Origin: Nematostella vectensis
Taxonomy: Eukaryota; Cnidaria; Anthozoa; Actiniaria; Edwardsiidae
Length of the DNA: 64,000 bases
Assembly (NCBI RefSeq): GCF_932526225.1
Contig: NC_064034.1
Coordinates: forward strand, 17,434,887-17,498,886
Direction: 5' to 3'
Below, in pieces: positions 22,140-46,600 of this stretch (its first letter is position 1; the number at the start of each line of letters is the position of its first letter). The notes under the pieces are model-generated. The model had not been told where the DNA came from. It did no database searches and was given only the letters and a program-made list of their open reading frames with translations. Position numbers and translations under genes: made by a program.

Positions 22140-24430
22140 ATGACACAGGAAAACGGAATGGAAAAGGAGGGATTAAAACCTGCTAAAGGAACAAGTATTC
22201 CTTTAAACGCGGTAGAGAATGGTACTAATAGCAGCGAGAAGGAGAAAAGCTCGGAGAAATCCAGTGAAAAATTTAACACGTACGAAGAGCAAGTAAAATT
22301 CTACGAGAAACGAATCAGAGCGTTTCACAAAGCAAAGCAAAAGGCGAACGAAGCAGACGAGCTATGTAACCTCGGGATTCTTTACTACAAAGCTGGCAAA
22401 CTACAAGAAGCCAAACATTGCCATGAGCGACATCTACACCTTGCTAAAGGATGCAACAACGCGAGAAGTGAAAAGCGAGCATATTGTAATTTAGGTTGTA
22501 CTTATAGGCGAATTGGGAGCTTGGATAATGCCATCGAATGTTATGATGAGGGTCTCAAGTTGGCGAAGGAACTTGGAGATAGAACAGGCGAAGGAAAACT
22601 CATCAATAACTTGGCTAATATTTACGAACAAAAGGGAGATTTCGACCGGGCGGTATTTTATCACCAAAGAAGACTTAAACTTGCTAAGGAACTAAATGAC
22701 TTGGATGCGGAAAGCAAGTCTTGCGCCAGTATCGGGAACATTCATCATCTTTTGGGGAACATCCGAGAAAGCATTGCATACTACGAGCGGCTAGTCGCCA
22801 GCCTTAAATTTAAGCTGGGTAAGGTTAAGCTTTCCACTTGTCCGCTTTTATGTTGTTAAACTGTGAACTCTAAACCTGTGTTTTTCTCATTTATTATTGA
22901 TACAACGCGTGTATGCAAGGATCGATGTGTTTTTAAATAGTCGTCTGTCCTAAGCCGTTTCGGGAAAATAGGGCGGTAATGTTTTTTCTGTTATTTAGGT
23001 TTAGTAGCTAACGGTTATTAAGACAAGACGCAATGATGATGCATTCTATTACTCTAGAAGACAATTTCAGCGGTATATTTCATATTCAAATCACTATCGA
23101 TTATAATCCTATTACCAAGAAAACAAATTCTTCTTTTGAAACGGCAACTAGACAGATGCTTTTGGGGATTTTCTCGACGTTTTCGCACACCTTTTTATTT
23201 TAATCCCCTTGCGTGAAAAGGCCAATCAACTGGCGTATTGTGACACTATACTTTATTACAGGTATCAAAATTAGTTAGGAGGGGGCGTAAACGGGCCACG
23301 AAAACCGCAAAACCGTACAGCAAATATCGCACAATAAAGTTAAAAGTATGTAACAAAAAAGCAAAACCGCTTTTCAAAGTTTTGCGAAACAAGGAAACCG
23401 TTATGGTTTCCAAAAATCCCCTCCTCGAATAGAAACAGGACATTTAATATCCAGATACACTTTTTTTATAAGAACGTCTAATGTGTAGTTCCAGATAATA
23501 TCCCCATCCCCATTGAGGGGGCGGAGGTATGACACCCCTCTGGAATTTCCAGCCCCCTGGAAAAAAATAAATACAGTAACTATTAAGAAAAACGGGCATT
23601 TTACCCCCCTCCCCTCTGGAAATTCCTGGGCGTTTGAACCCCCCGGAATTTACAATCCCCTCAAGGGGGGGATGGATATTTTCTGGAACTACACAACTAT
23701 CAGTTGATTTTCAGTGTATATAAAACTCTCAATAAGAGAGTTACTTGTAGTTACACAAATGATCAATTACAATGTTATTTAAAGTTGTTATGAATGACAC
23801 ACATTAAGGACAAGAATGAACTTATTCGTTTTCTAAGTCAGACAAAAAAAAAATGATCCGAGCATTACCATTTAAAGCTAAGTGAGCAGAGTTGAACGAT
23901 GTCTCCGAGCTTGGGATGTGCAAACCGACTTGCAGGGCACTATGAGTTTGACAGGGGTGATAGCTATGATAATGGGGCGATGGTACGCGAGCCCACTTTT
24001 TTAGGATAAAAAACATTACATTGCAAAAAGAATTATCTGTCCTGAGAATTTCTTGCCAGAAATATCCGTATATATATATATATGAGGTGTTTCCTGTATT
24101 TTTGCAAATTGTATTAAAAACACGGCCCTTCAATAGATTCTAGCTTTTCTTGTTGCATGTTATCCGAAAAAAAATGCATTATTTTCCCAGCTCACGAATG
24201 ACCGTAATAATTAAGCCGACATTTTCTCGTCTACAGCCCGCCAAGAACACAAAGACAAAGAAAAGATCGAAGGGAACTCTGAAAAGTCTCCTGGCACGAC
24301 CGTGGCTGAGGGCGAGGTTGAGTCCGAGCAGTCAGCGGTTAACCGCCGCAACAGCGACTCCATCAGCATCACGAGCTCAAGAAGTGATGGCAGCGGGAGC
24401 CTGGTGCACAAAAACCTCAGCAAGGGCTGA
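22140..24430 (+). CDS. Small TPR-repeat protein (LGN/TTC28-like repeats)
   Basis: Exon 1 is 22140-22818 (donor GTAAGG) and exon 2 is 24237-24430 (acceptor CTACAG), phase 1, 290 aa. After an acidic/Ser-rich N-terminus there are four tetratricopeptide repeats of about 40 residues (CNLGILYYKAGKLQEA, CNLGCTYRRIGSLDNA, NNLANIYEQKGDFDRA, ASIGNIHHLLGNIRES), each ending LAKEL-like. This spacing is typical of LGN/GPSM and TTC28-type TPRs. The C-terminus (exon 2) is charged and Ser-rich (SDSISITSSRSDGSGS), with no GoLoco motif. The protein is probably a cytoplasmic scaffold; its partner is unknown. The first in-frame ATG (22140) was used. Coding ends before any enzymatic domain, so it is a short family member. 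Confidence 0.85.
23484..23693. mobile_element. 210-bp MITE in the TPR-gene intron
   Basis: The ends TGTAGTTCCAGATAATATCC and GGATATTTTCTGGAACTACA are inverted repeats, with further internal palindromic C/G runs (CATTGAGGGGG, CCCCTCAAGGGG). Partial relatives occur at 52276-52390 and 55575-55645. Confidence 0.85.
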
Positions 24431-24779
24431 GAGGACTGGGGATTGTGTGAAGGGGTTATGTGTAGCGTGAGGAATTGTGGGATATGCGAAGTTTATTTTT
24501 CCCCACAAGCCACTGCACATTTTATTAACTACGTTCAGGAGTTCAAGTTAGTTCGATTTATTGGCAAACTGGATCTAAGGATCTACAGTAAAAATTCACA
24601 ATATGGATAATTTTTTCTGCTTGGACAAGGTCTAGTGAAAGGTGTTAAAATAATAAGTCAAGTTCTTCAACAAGAAAAGCTTTACTCAAGCTTAGCTGCT
24701 CACCTCAATCGACCGTCTACGTTTGCAGCTTCAAGGGTCTCTTCTGCAATCGTTGTCAGTAAAATAAACCTCTTTGATA

Positions 24780-25080
24780 GGGCTATATAGGCCCCTCAAG
24801 GGTAGTGACGGGCCGTATAGGCCGCTCGAGGGTAGGGAAGGGCAATATAGGCCGCTCGAGGTTTATAAAGGGCAGTAAAAGACTTTATAGGCATTCTCAA
24901 GGGTAGTGACGGGGAGTGTAGCGCTGTACAGGCCGCTCTAGGGTAGTGAAGGGCAGTATAGGGCTGAACAGGCCACTTGAGGGTAATGAAGGGCAGTTTG
25001 GGGCTGTAGAGGCCGCTCGAGGGTAATGACGGGCAGTATAGGGCTGTACAGGCCACTTGATGGGCTGGTAGTTTAGGGCT
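24780..25080. repeat. Degenerate minisatellite with GGCCGCTCGAGGGTA core
   Basis: About seven irregular units of 25-50 bp share ATAGGGCTGTACAGGCC, GCTCGAGGGTAGTGA and AGGGCAGTAT. Open frames here are by-products of the repeat. Confidence 0.75.
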
Positions 25081-26033
25081 TTAAAGTGGAGCCCTACTAA
25101 CCCTAACTGATTAATCTTCTTCAGAATTATAGGAAAGACAAAAAGGGAAGCTTGCTAGTTCCTCTACCGTTGTTTTGATGCGTTAAGGTGATGGTAGATT
25201 TTCGGCATGTGAACCTTAAAAGCCATTTGTAACAGTTTATTGCTTCTTTTAATATTGAATTATTCTTACCGGTTCTATCATTAAAAATGTATTTACACTG
25301 ATTCTTGAAGTTAAAATCATGTCTTAACAATTAACAGAATACGATACACAATCAGTTGTCTAATTATCCTTGAGAATTGTGGAAATAAAGAACACTAAAA
25401 ACCATCTCAATTGGTGAAATTGGTGCTGGATTTATAATTTACAAAACACTATGCATTCTTTATAAAAATTTACATGCAATCTGTCATGCAATTTCATTAT
25501 GTGTTATTGTCGAAAAGAAGAGTTATTTGCGAGAGGTGTTATATCAAATTCAACACATTAAGTCTTAATAGCTTTTTGAACGTTACAACATTTTGAAAAA
25601 TATAAATTCTAATCAGCTTCATTGGCTGAATTTTTTGTGACATGCGATAACTGATGTGGAAATGCATCAAGTGAAAATGTTGCATGCAAGTGTTGCATGC
25701 GAGCTGCACGTGGGAATTGAGAACGGCATTCAAGGAGGGGAGGGGGGCACGATAGTACGATACAGAAACATGTTGAAAGTATTGGAGGCACAGTCACTAC
25801 CCTTCTACTGGTCTTTTTATATATTTGTTTAAATATTGGGTGTGGGGGACACCCCCAGTACCCCAACCACTGCTACAGCCCTGCCGTAAACACCCGTGAT
25901 TTGCGGTATGTATGATTTTAACCTCTTCCCTAACCCAGTGTTTTTTTCCTCTATAGTACATCAGGCGGTCTAATACGGAGCTATCTAGTGCCTGGCTATT
26001 AAGTGAGGAATATTCAGTGCGGGGCCAGTAAGA
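25081..26033. other. Intergenic region between the TPR gene and SYK
   Basis: No exon was seen. A C/G-run dispersed repeat lies around 25735-25890, with similarity to 5700-5870. The SYK 3' UTR should occupy the right end on the minus strand, but no polyadenylation signal was convincingly placed. Confidence 0.4.
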
Positions 26034-36832
<10,799 letters not shown>

Positions 36833-37651
36833 CTAGTCCCTGAAAACAAAGTCCAATTTTGACCTGTGACGCAGCTGGAGTTTAGGATGCTCTTGTTTGC
36901 TCATCTTCGAGAATTATATAAATATTCTAAAATGACCCTTAAAACTCAACTAAGGAACTAATCATACATTTAAAAACACATTGCGAACAAATAAGAACAT
37001 GGAAAGTCGCGCAAAATCTGTCGTATTATGCATGTCAACAAACCAAGCACGTCAAAAGTATTTCCTTCATAGATAAGACCGAATTCGGCCCTTAATTAAA
37101 CCGTCCACACAGATTACGAAGTCGCTATCTTTGCAGACGGATATGTCTATAGGTAACTCACCCTTGCTTAGAACTTATAGACTTTGCAAAACAGCTTGAG
37201 TTCCAGTTCGAAACGGAGATGAAGCGGAAGAAGAAATCGGAAAATTGGCTTCTCACATCATGAACAAGTTCGTAAGATTAGCAGCGTCATCAGCTTCACA
37301 AGGACGGTGCACGTAGTCTAAAATAATACAACTGTAAAATAGTTCTCTCAAAGGACTGGTTGTTTTAGTTTGCAAAGAAATTTAGTTTTTTTTTCTTTTA
37401 TAACTAGACGGGCATTCCAACCCCTGTACTTCCACTTCCTTGCTACGAAGCACCAGCCTGGTTACTAAGGATTGTTATTACGAAAACTGTGATTGGTTAG
37501 TTCTATGCCTATGAGAATTGCTCAATCAAAGTGCTCGTTACATATTGTTCTTGACTGAAGTCGGAAAAGCGGCCAAGTCAAAATGGTGTGATGAAGGAAT
37601 TGTGTGTTGTATTGTGTTCTGCTGTGATTATGCAAAGAAGAACACGAAATT
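36833..37651. promoter_or_regulatory. Divergent SYK-KAT14 promoter interval
   Basis: The SYK start codon (36832, minus) and KAT14 start codon (37652, plus) are 819 bp apart and face away from each other. An AG just before the SYK ATG suggests a spliced 5' UTR. No TATA box was seen. A shared control region is inferred from geometry only. Confidence 0.5.
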
Positions 37652-40600
37652 ATGAGCTTGGAGGTATTGTTATGGTCCATTGACATGTGGGTTTTTTAAA
37701 TCGAGATACTACGTTCAAGGAATCTTAAACACACGAAATGGACTGTGTCCGTCTCTATCTCACACAAAGTTTTAATGTTATGTTGCATCAATAGGAATCA
37801 CAATGTTCCAAGGAGAAGAAAGATGAAAACGAGAAGGTTTGTTACTGCCACGGACCCAAGGAAGGGTGAGTTTTCCTCAAATTTGGTCTTTTGGATAAAA
37901 GGTTACCCCCCAAAAAAACCCAAGGATTTGTGGGGTGAGGGGTAGTCTGCTTATAGGAGCCACTCTAAGGCCCGATCCATATGTCACGCCTCTGCAGTGC
38001 CAAATCTTGTTGTTTTGATTTGGCACATGAATAGTTCAACGTCTAAATCAATTATGCTTGGCACGGCAGAATTGAGTTCGGCATGGCACTGAGGGCCAAT
38101 CCGCACTAGTACTTTTAGCTGTTTGTACAGGATAGTTGTTGACAGTAGGGGTTGGTGACAACAGGATAGTTGTTGACAGGACCTTTCAGGTTATGACCAA
38201 AGACAAATGCGGACACGAGTAGACAGTGGACAAAAGTTTGTGGCTGAAAGGACACTCAAAAGGGTGAATAAGACTGAGAAGTTGAATGCAGAATATTTTG
38301 TCTAACAAATCTAACATGATAAGGTACAAACTCTTTTGACCAAGTAAGTGTGTGTAAAGCACTCTGCAAACAGCACCAGTATTACTGCACCAGTGTTACT
38401 GCACCAGTATTACTGCACCAGTATTACTGCACCAGTATTACTGCACCAGTATTACTGCACCAGTATTACTGTACCAGTATTACTGTACCAGTATTACTGT
38501 ACCAGTATTACTGCACCAGTATTACTGTACCAGTATTACTGTACCAGTATTACTGCACCAGTATTACTGTACCAGTATTACTGCACCAGGATTACTGCAC
38601 CAGTATTACTGCACCAGTATTATTGCAACCAGTATTACTGCACCAGTATTACTGCACCAGTATTACTGCACCAGTATTACTGCACCAGTATTACTGCACC
38701 AGTATTACTGCACCAGTATTACTGCAACCAGTATTACTGCACCAGTATTACTGCACCAGTATTACTGTACCAGTATTACTGCACCAGTATTACTGCACCA
38801 GTATTACTGCACCAGTATTACTGCACCAGTATTACTGCACCAGTATTACTGCACCAGTATTACTGCACCAGTATTATTGCAACCAGTATTACTGCACCAG
38901 TATTACTGCACCAGTATTACTGTACCAGTATTACTTCACCAGTATTATTGCAACCAGTATTACTGCAACCAGTATTACTGCACCAGTATTATTGCAACCA
39001 GTATTACTGCACCAGTATTACTGCACCAGTATTACTGCACCAGTATTATTGCAACCAGTATTACTGTACCAGTATTACTTCACCAGTATTATTGCAACCA
39101 GTATTACTGCAACCAGTATTACTGCACCAGTATTATTGCAACCAGTATTACTGCACCAGTATTACTGCACCAGTATTACTGCACCAGTATTACTGCACCA
39201 GTATTACTGCACCAGTGTTACTGCACCAGTATTAATGCACCAGTATTACTGCACCAGTATTACTGCACCAGTATTACTGCACCAGTATTACTGCACCAGT
39301 ATTACTGCACCAGTATTATTGCAACCAGTATTACTGCACCAGTATTACTGCACCAGTATTACTGCACCAGTATTACTGCACCAGTATTACTGCACCAGTA
39401 TTACTGCACCAGTATTACTGCACCAGTATTACTGCACCAGTATTACTGCACCAGTATTACTGCACCAGTATTACTGCACCAGTATTACTGCACCAGTATT
39501 ACTGCACCAGTATTACTGCACCAGTATTACTGCACCAGTATTACTGCACCAGTATTATTGCAACCAGTATTACTGCACCAGTATTACTGCACCAGTATTA
39601 CTGCACCAGTATTACTGCACCAGTATTACTGCAACCAGTATTACTGTACCAGTATTACTGCACCAGTATTATTGCAACCAGTATTACTGCACCAGTATTA
39701 CTGCACCAGTATTACTGCACCAGTATTACTGCAACCAGTATTACTGCACCAGTATTACTGCAACCAGTATTACTGCACCAGTATTACTGCACCAGTATTA
39801 CTGCACCAGTATTATTGCACCAGTATTATTGCAACCAGTATTATAATAATAATAATAATTGTTTATTCATACTTTTGTAGCATAAGCTAAATTACAGTAT
39901 GTCGGCCGATGCACACTACACTTAACAATGTATAAATAAATACTGGAATAACTACTGGAAACGAATTGTGATAAAGTTATTATACCTTTCAGTTACACCA
40001 ACTGATTTATCCAAACGGCTGCTACCCCCCCTTAGCGAATAACCATGGGCGACCTCAGTCCCAGATTGTATTATATATTTTATAGGCTCAGTGCATCTTG
40101 CTTTAGCCATGAATCGACGGCACAGTTCTGCTCTGCGCCTGCACCAGTATTATTGCAACCAGTATTACTGCACCAGTATTATTGCAACCAGTATTACTGC
40201 ACCAGTATTATTGCACCAGTATTACTGCACCAGTATTACTGTACCAGTATTACTGCACCAGTATTACTGCACCAGTATTACTGCAACCAGTATTACTGTA
40301 CCAGTATTACTGCACCAGTATTATTGCAACCAGTATTACTGCACCAGTATTACTGCACCAGTATTACTGCACCAGTATTACTGCAACCAGTATTACTGTA
40401 CCAGTATTACTGCACCAGTATTATTGCAACCAGTATTACTGCACCAGTATTACTGCACCAGTATTACTGCACCAGTATTACTGCAACCAGTATTACTGCA
40501 CCAGTATTACTGCAACCAGTATTACTGCACCAGTATTACTGCACCAGTATTACTGCACCAGTATTACTGCACCAGTATTATTGCAACCAGTATTACTGCA

Positions 40601-43600
40601 CCAGTATTACTGCACCAGTATTACTGCACCAGTATTACTGCACCAGTATTACTGCACCAGTATTATTGCAACCAGTATTACTGCACCAGTATTACTGCAC
40701 CAGTATTACTGCACCAGTATTACTTCACCAGTATTACTGTACCAGTATTACTGCACCAGTATTACTGTACCAGTATTACTTCACCAGTATTACTGCACCA
40801 GTATTACTGCAACCAGTATTACTGCACCAGTATTACTGCAACCAGTATTACTGTACCAGTATTACTGCACCAGTATTACTGCACCAGTATTACTGTACCA
40901 GTATTACTGCACCAGTATTACTGCAACCAGTATTACTGCACCAGTATTACTGCAACCAGTATTACTGTACCAGTATTACTGCACCAGTATTACTGCAACC
41001 AGTATTACTGTACCAGTATTACTGCACCAGTATTACTGTACCAGTATTACTGCACCAGTATTACTGCACCAGTATTACTGTACCAGTATTACTGCACCAG
41101 TATTACTGCACCAGTATTACTGTACCAGTATTACTGCACCAGTATTACTGTACCAGTATTACTGCACCAGTATTACTGCACCAGTATTACTGTACCAGTA
41201 TTACTGCACCAGTATTACTGTACCAGTATTACTGCACCAGTATTACTGCACCAGTATTACTGTACCAGTATTACTGCACCAGTATTACTGTACCAGTATT
41301 ACTGCACCAGTATTACTGCACCAGTATTACTGCACCAGTATTACTGCACCAGTATTACTGTACCAGTATTACTGCACCAGTATTACTGCACCAGTATTAC
41401 TGCACCAGTATTACTGCACCAGTATTATTGCAACCAGTATTACTGCACCAGTATTATTGCAACCAGTATTACTGCACCAGTATTTCTGCACCAGTATTAC
41501 TGCACCAGTATTACTGCACCAGTATTACTGTACCAGTATTACTGCACCAGTATTACTGCACCAGTATTACTGTACCAGTATTACTGCACCAGTATTACTG
41601 CACCAGTATTACTGCACCAGTATTACTGCACCAGTATTACTGCACCAGTATTACTGTACCAGTATTACTGCACCAGTATTACTGCACCAGTATTACTGTA
41701 CCAGTATTACTGCACCAGTATTACTGCACCAGTATTACTGCACCAGTATTACTGCACCAGTATTACTGCACCAGTATTACTGCACCAGTATTACTGGCCC
41801 TGAAATGCTAGCCGTGCTTGTGCATTAAATTGAGAGGTGCTGCATAGTGTAAAGTAAGCTAACATTTCTTCTGTCTTGTTATCAACCGAGCGTAATGGCG
41901 CCAGCAATACTGCAATGTTAGTATGTTTATATAGGGTATTTAAGCCTTGATATTTTGCTGAGTTGTCAAGTATCACTAAAGTAGAGGGAGATGCTATACC
42001 AAATCCCATTTCATGTGTGTGTAGGGTTTGGTTGATGAATTTTGGACTACTTCCCTTATATTTATAGAAAGAAGCACTTTATCCCATGCTACTAAAGTAG
42101 AGGGAGACGCTGTACCAAATCCCATTTCATGTGTGCGTAGGGTTTGATTGATGAATTTCAGACCACCACCCTTATATTTATAGAGAAAAGCACTTTATCC
42201 CATGCTACTAAAGTAGAGGGAGATGCTGTACCAAATCCCATTTCATGTGTGCGTAGGGTTTGATTGATAAATTTCAGACCACCACCCTTATATTTATAGA
42301 AAAAAGCACTTTATCCCATGCTACTGTAGATCTTACCACTGCCCTAGTCAAGGCACATAGGGTTTAGTGGGGGGATGTGCTCCCTCTTGACCAATAAAAA
42401 CACCTCCCTCCCACTCCCCGAGTAGATCCTAGCTATATTGTTATCAGTGGTGTCAAGATGTCAAGTTATCTAGCATTTTAGAACAAACAGAATAAATGTT
42501 GGATGTTAATTGTTTCTTTTTCTTTGCAGGGATTTGATTCAGTGTACAAGTTGCCAGTTGTACTTCCACTCAGGTAAACTTTACAGAACATCTTTATTCC
42601 TGACCATACCCTAGGTCACTTATATGCATTTGCTCTTAGTGTTTTTTGGATGGAATTCTGCTATCAGGTTGTTTAAAGTCTGGGCGTCCTTCTCCTCTTG
42701 CGGGGGATGTGTTCTTTAACTTGACCTGCGCTAACTGTTCTGATGATGGACATGATGACTGTTATAGAGGAAACATTAGCTGGTAAAGTAAACGTTTCTA
42801 TATAGAACAGTAAACTAATATTATCCTACTCTCACAAGCCCTGTAATTGAAAATTCCCACAAACAAAGTAGGTTTTATACTTTGTCATATTAAATGTGTT
42901 TGTTATTCTATTTGATACAATGTAGAAACCTTTAATATACTGCCTAAATGAGATGAAACATTTGACAAATAAATTTGTTCCCGATTGCCAATTATTGTAA
43001 AGTGGACGCAGTGTACAGTATGTGGGTAATAGCCATATTTGTTGTTTTTAATAACACAGGATGCAGGCTGTGTATCTAGCTCTTTACAACCTTCTGTTAA
43101 GTGGAAGTGGAAGAAAAGGGTATTTCAGATGGAAAGAAGACATCTGCCAGTTTATTGATAGAAACTGGTTGCTGCTCTTTCCTTATAAGTAAGTACATCT
43201 AGGTTAAAGATAAACTGGTAAGACTGACTGGCTCGGCTACTCAAGGGTTTGGGAACATTTTCATGGATCACACAGTTAAAAAATCAGTTTTACAAGTGAT
43301 AAAATAGTTTTCTTAATGGCCATGAAAATGTAAAATATAATCAGGATCTGAAATCAATAAATGAGAAACCATAAAACACAATTGAAATAGAGCAATTTTA
43401 GTTGCATCTGACAAGCAATAGCCGCCTTATACGAAACACTCTAAACTATAAATAAAGACAAAATTTGGCAGAGCTCTGACTAAAAGTATTTTGAATCTTT
43501 TTTATACTCTGACTCCAGGTCATGAATACTGTGTGGTATATAACCTTTTTTTCTTGTTTACATTTGAATGTAGAAGGCGTTCCACATCTTGGTGTAGCAC

Positions 43601-46600
43601 AATTGCAGGGACATTGTCAGTTGGCTGTCCTCGTTACTTCAAGTCAGGTCAACAGGAATTCAAGGAGTCGGGCTGGTGGTCCCTAAAGGAAAACATCTCT
43701 CCGGTAGAAGTCTTGAACATCTCTGGAGCAGATGCTAAGAAGCGTAAACTACCAAAGAAAAGAACTCCTGAGAAAAGAATACAAAAATCTGATCCAAGCC
43801 CTGTATGTTAAGTTATCTTAATTGTATCAAAAGATGATTGTTGATTTTGTTGATAATCTTTCATGCAATTCATTTTTTCAATCTTATTTGAATTTTCTCA
43901 TTTTGTTTGATAGGAAAGTACCAAAAGGACTTCAGGAGAAGTGGGCATAAGTGATGTAAGCTAGCAGACCCAGATGATGGTGATGATTTGGGTGTGTTGG
44001 GGGCAGATTTACCCTTTAAAATATACCATGGGTTTAATTGATTGGATGTTAGTTCTAGATATGTCATTTTCCCAGCATTTTACCCTGTCCATTTACACAG
44101 CCTATTTTTATAATATTAAGTGCTGTTTCAATAAATACAGAATAATTATAAGTTAACCATGTAAGTATCAAACCCATCAAGAGAATAACCCCAAGGGTTA
44201 GCAACTATAATTGCAGAATTGTATACCCTTCTAAAAAAATGTCAATAACCCCCATTCTAAGAAATACATGTATTTTCAAAAAGGTTGTCGGTGGAGCTGG
44301 CGAATGGGAATGGCTGGACAGAAAGGTGCTTGTGTGTAGAAATTATTTGTAAAAACAAAGGTGGCAAATAAACTCAATAGATGTCAGAGCCGTACGTTTT
44401 GGAGCAAATTCTTTGGAATCCTTTTGGTCATGAAACTGTCATTGTCATTTGCAGTTTGTGCAGACAAGATCTTTTGGGATAGATTTATATCAAACATCAA
44501 GAATATGCAAAATAAAAACAACTGATGTCTTTCACAGGGTATTCTTTCTAATGAGGACTTTACTGATCTTGACTACAACACCATGATGGCTTCCCTGATT
44601 GGGGAAGAACAACCTCCATTAATAGCGGTGTCAGATACCCCGGCCATTATGGAAGTAGAGAGCTTGTGCTCTCTTATCAGAGGAGGGGTTGATGAGGGTG
44701 AGTCCTGGACAGGGTGTAGTGTATTTCCCTTCCCGTCGTCTTTACTGATATTATAATACATGACACGACACCGTCTTGAAGCCAATTTGGCTTTTCTATG
44801 ACTTTAATGTCTGTATTACACCGTAAAAACTGAAATAATAATTATGCAGTTAAGCTAAACGAATAATCGACTATACTACAGGACTATGAAATGATGACTA
44901 AACTAAGTATATCTAAAACTACAGTGATTATGTAATCAAAGCACTTGGAATCAAGAAGTAAACAATCGTCGGAATAAATGCGTAATTATGCGATAACAAA
45001 CTATCCAATAGGCAATAATCAAAGTAAGAAATCAAATATGTGCGCTAGCCGCAAAGAAATGAAGCAAAACATTCCTTGATCCGGCTATATTAGGGGAAAT
45101 CATCGCGCGCGTGTTGTTCGTTCGATTCGTGTATGATTATGCCTGGGCTTAGTAATCCCTGGCTCTAATTTTATCGGGTTACAGAGTTAATTATTATCTA
45201 AGTATTATTATTATGTAAGTACTGTTCGCTACACAGGGGGTCAACCTGTTTGACAGTTACGGGGTACTGCTCTCTACAGCTGGATAGAGGGGTAGTCAAA
45301 GTGGGCAAAGGATACGCTTTCACCCCACAAGAGGGAGTAGCCGTTATATTGGCTTTACATGGAGTGCCTCAATACTGTGTAGGATTCTCCTGTAACACTT
45401 TTTATGGAGCATATACAAATACTTCAAGCCTTTTCATCCTTAACAAGGTTATCCAACTCAGGTCATCAGTACTTTGAGTATTTCAGACCTTTCTCAGATT
45501 AATTGATCATGTGACTTGTTTGCACATGTGTTGTTGGTCATGTGACTTGTTTGCACATGTGTTGCTGGTCATGTGACTTGTTTGCACATGTGTTGCTGGT
45601 CATGTGACTTGTTTGCACATGTGTTGCTGGTCATGTGACTTGTTTGCACATGTGTTGCTGGTCATGTGACTTGTCTGCATATGTGTTGCTAGTCATGTGA
45701 CTTGTTTGCATATGTGTTGCTAGTCATGTGACTTGTCTTCACATGTGTTTCTGGTCATGTGACTTGTTTGCACATGTGTTGCTGGTCATGTGACTTGTCT
45801 GCATATGTGTTGCTAGTCATGTGACTTGTCTGTACATGTGTTGCAGGTTATGTGACTTGTCTACACATGTGTTACTGGTCATGTGACTTGTTTGCACATG
45901 TTTTGCTGGTCATGTGACTTGTCTACATATGTGTTTCTGGTCATGTGACTTGTTTGCACATGTGTTGCTTATGTGACTTGTCTACACATGTGTTACTGGT
46001 CATGTGACTTGTTTGCACATGTTTTGCTGGTCATGTGACTTGTCTACATATGTGTTTCTGGTCATGTGACTTGTTTGCACATGTTTTGCTGGTCATGTGA
46101 CTTGTCTGCATATGTGTTGCTAGTCATGTGACTTGTCTGTACATGTGTTATTGGTCAGGTGACTTGTTTGCATATGTGTTGCTGGTCATGTGACTTGTCT
46201 GTACATGTGTTGCTGGTCATGTGACTTGTAGGCACATGCGTTGCTGGTCATGTGACTTGTCTGTACATGTGTTGCTGGTTATGTGACTTGCCTACATATG
46301 TGTTACTGGTCATGTGACTTGTTTGCACATGTTATATTTGACTTAGTTGCAGATGTGTTGCTAAACATGAATAGTCTGTGCATGCAAACAGCTATGATGT
46401 ACCACTGTGTGTGCTGTCCATTAGCTCTTCCATTAGTCGCAGTCACTTGCTGATCTTAGATTGTCTGCTTGTATAAAATTCATGTTGCCTGGTGCACACT
46501 AGTGACGTAACCAATAGGTGCGTGCACTCTGTTTAGCCCGACATAACGACAACATGAATTTTTTTCTCTTATGTCGTTATGTCCATGTCATTATGTCGGG

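Noticed and set aside
24796..25056. Minus-strand frame with PYTALHYP-like repeats
   Set aside because: It results from the GGCCGCTCGAGGGTA minisatellite and has no gene context.
38348..41828. Open frames of 295-588 codons reading QYYCTSITAPVLLH repeats
   Set aside because: They arise because the 14-bp satellite unit has no stop on the plus strand in any frame. All three frames are open equally, and the tract lies inside a KAT14 intron.
45250..45477. 75-codon open frame inside KAT14 intron 8
   Set aside because: No phase-compatible splice sites and no similarity to the KAT14 product; it fails to fit the orthologue.
45499..46370. CRISPR-like regular repeats
   Set aside because: Units are contiguous, with no unique spacers, and they sit in an intron of an animal gene, so this is a minisatellite.
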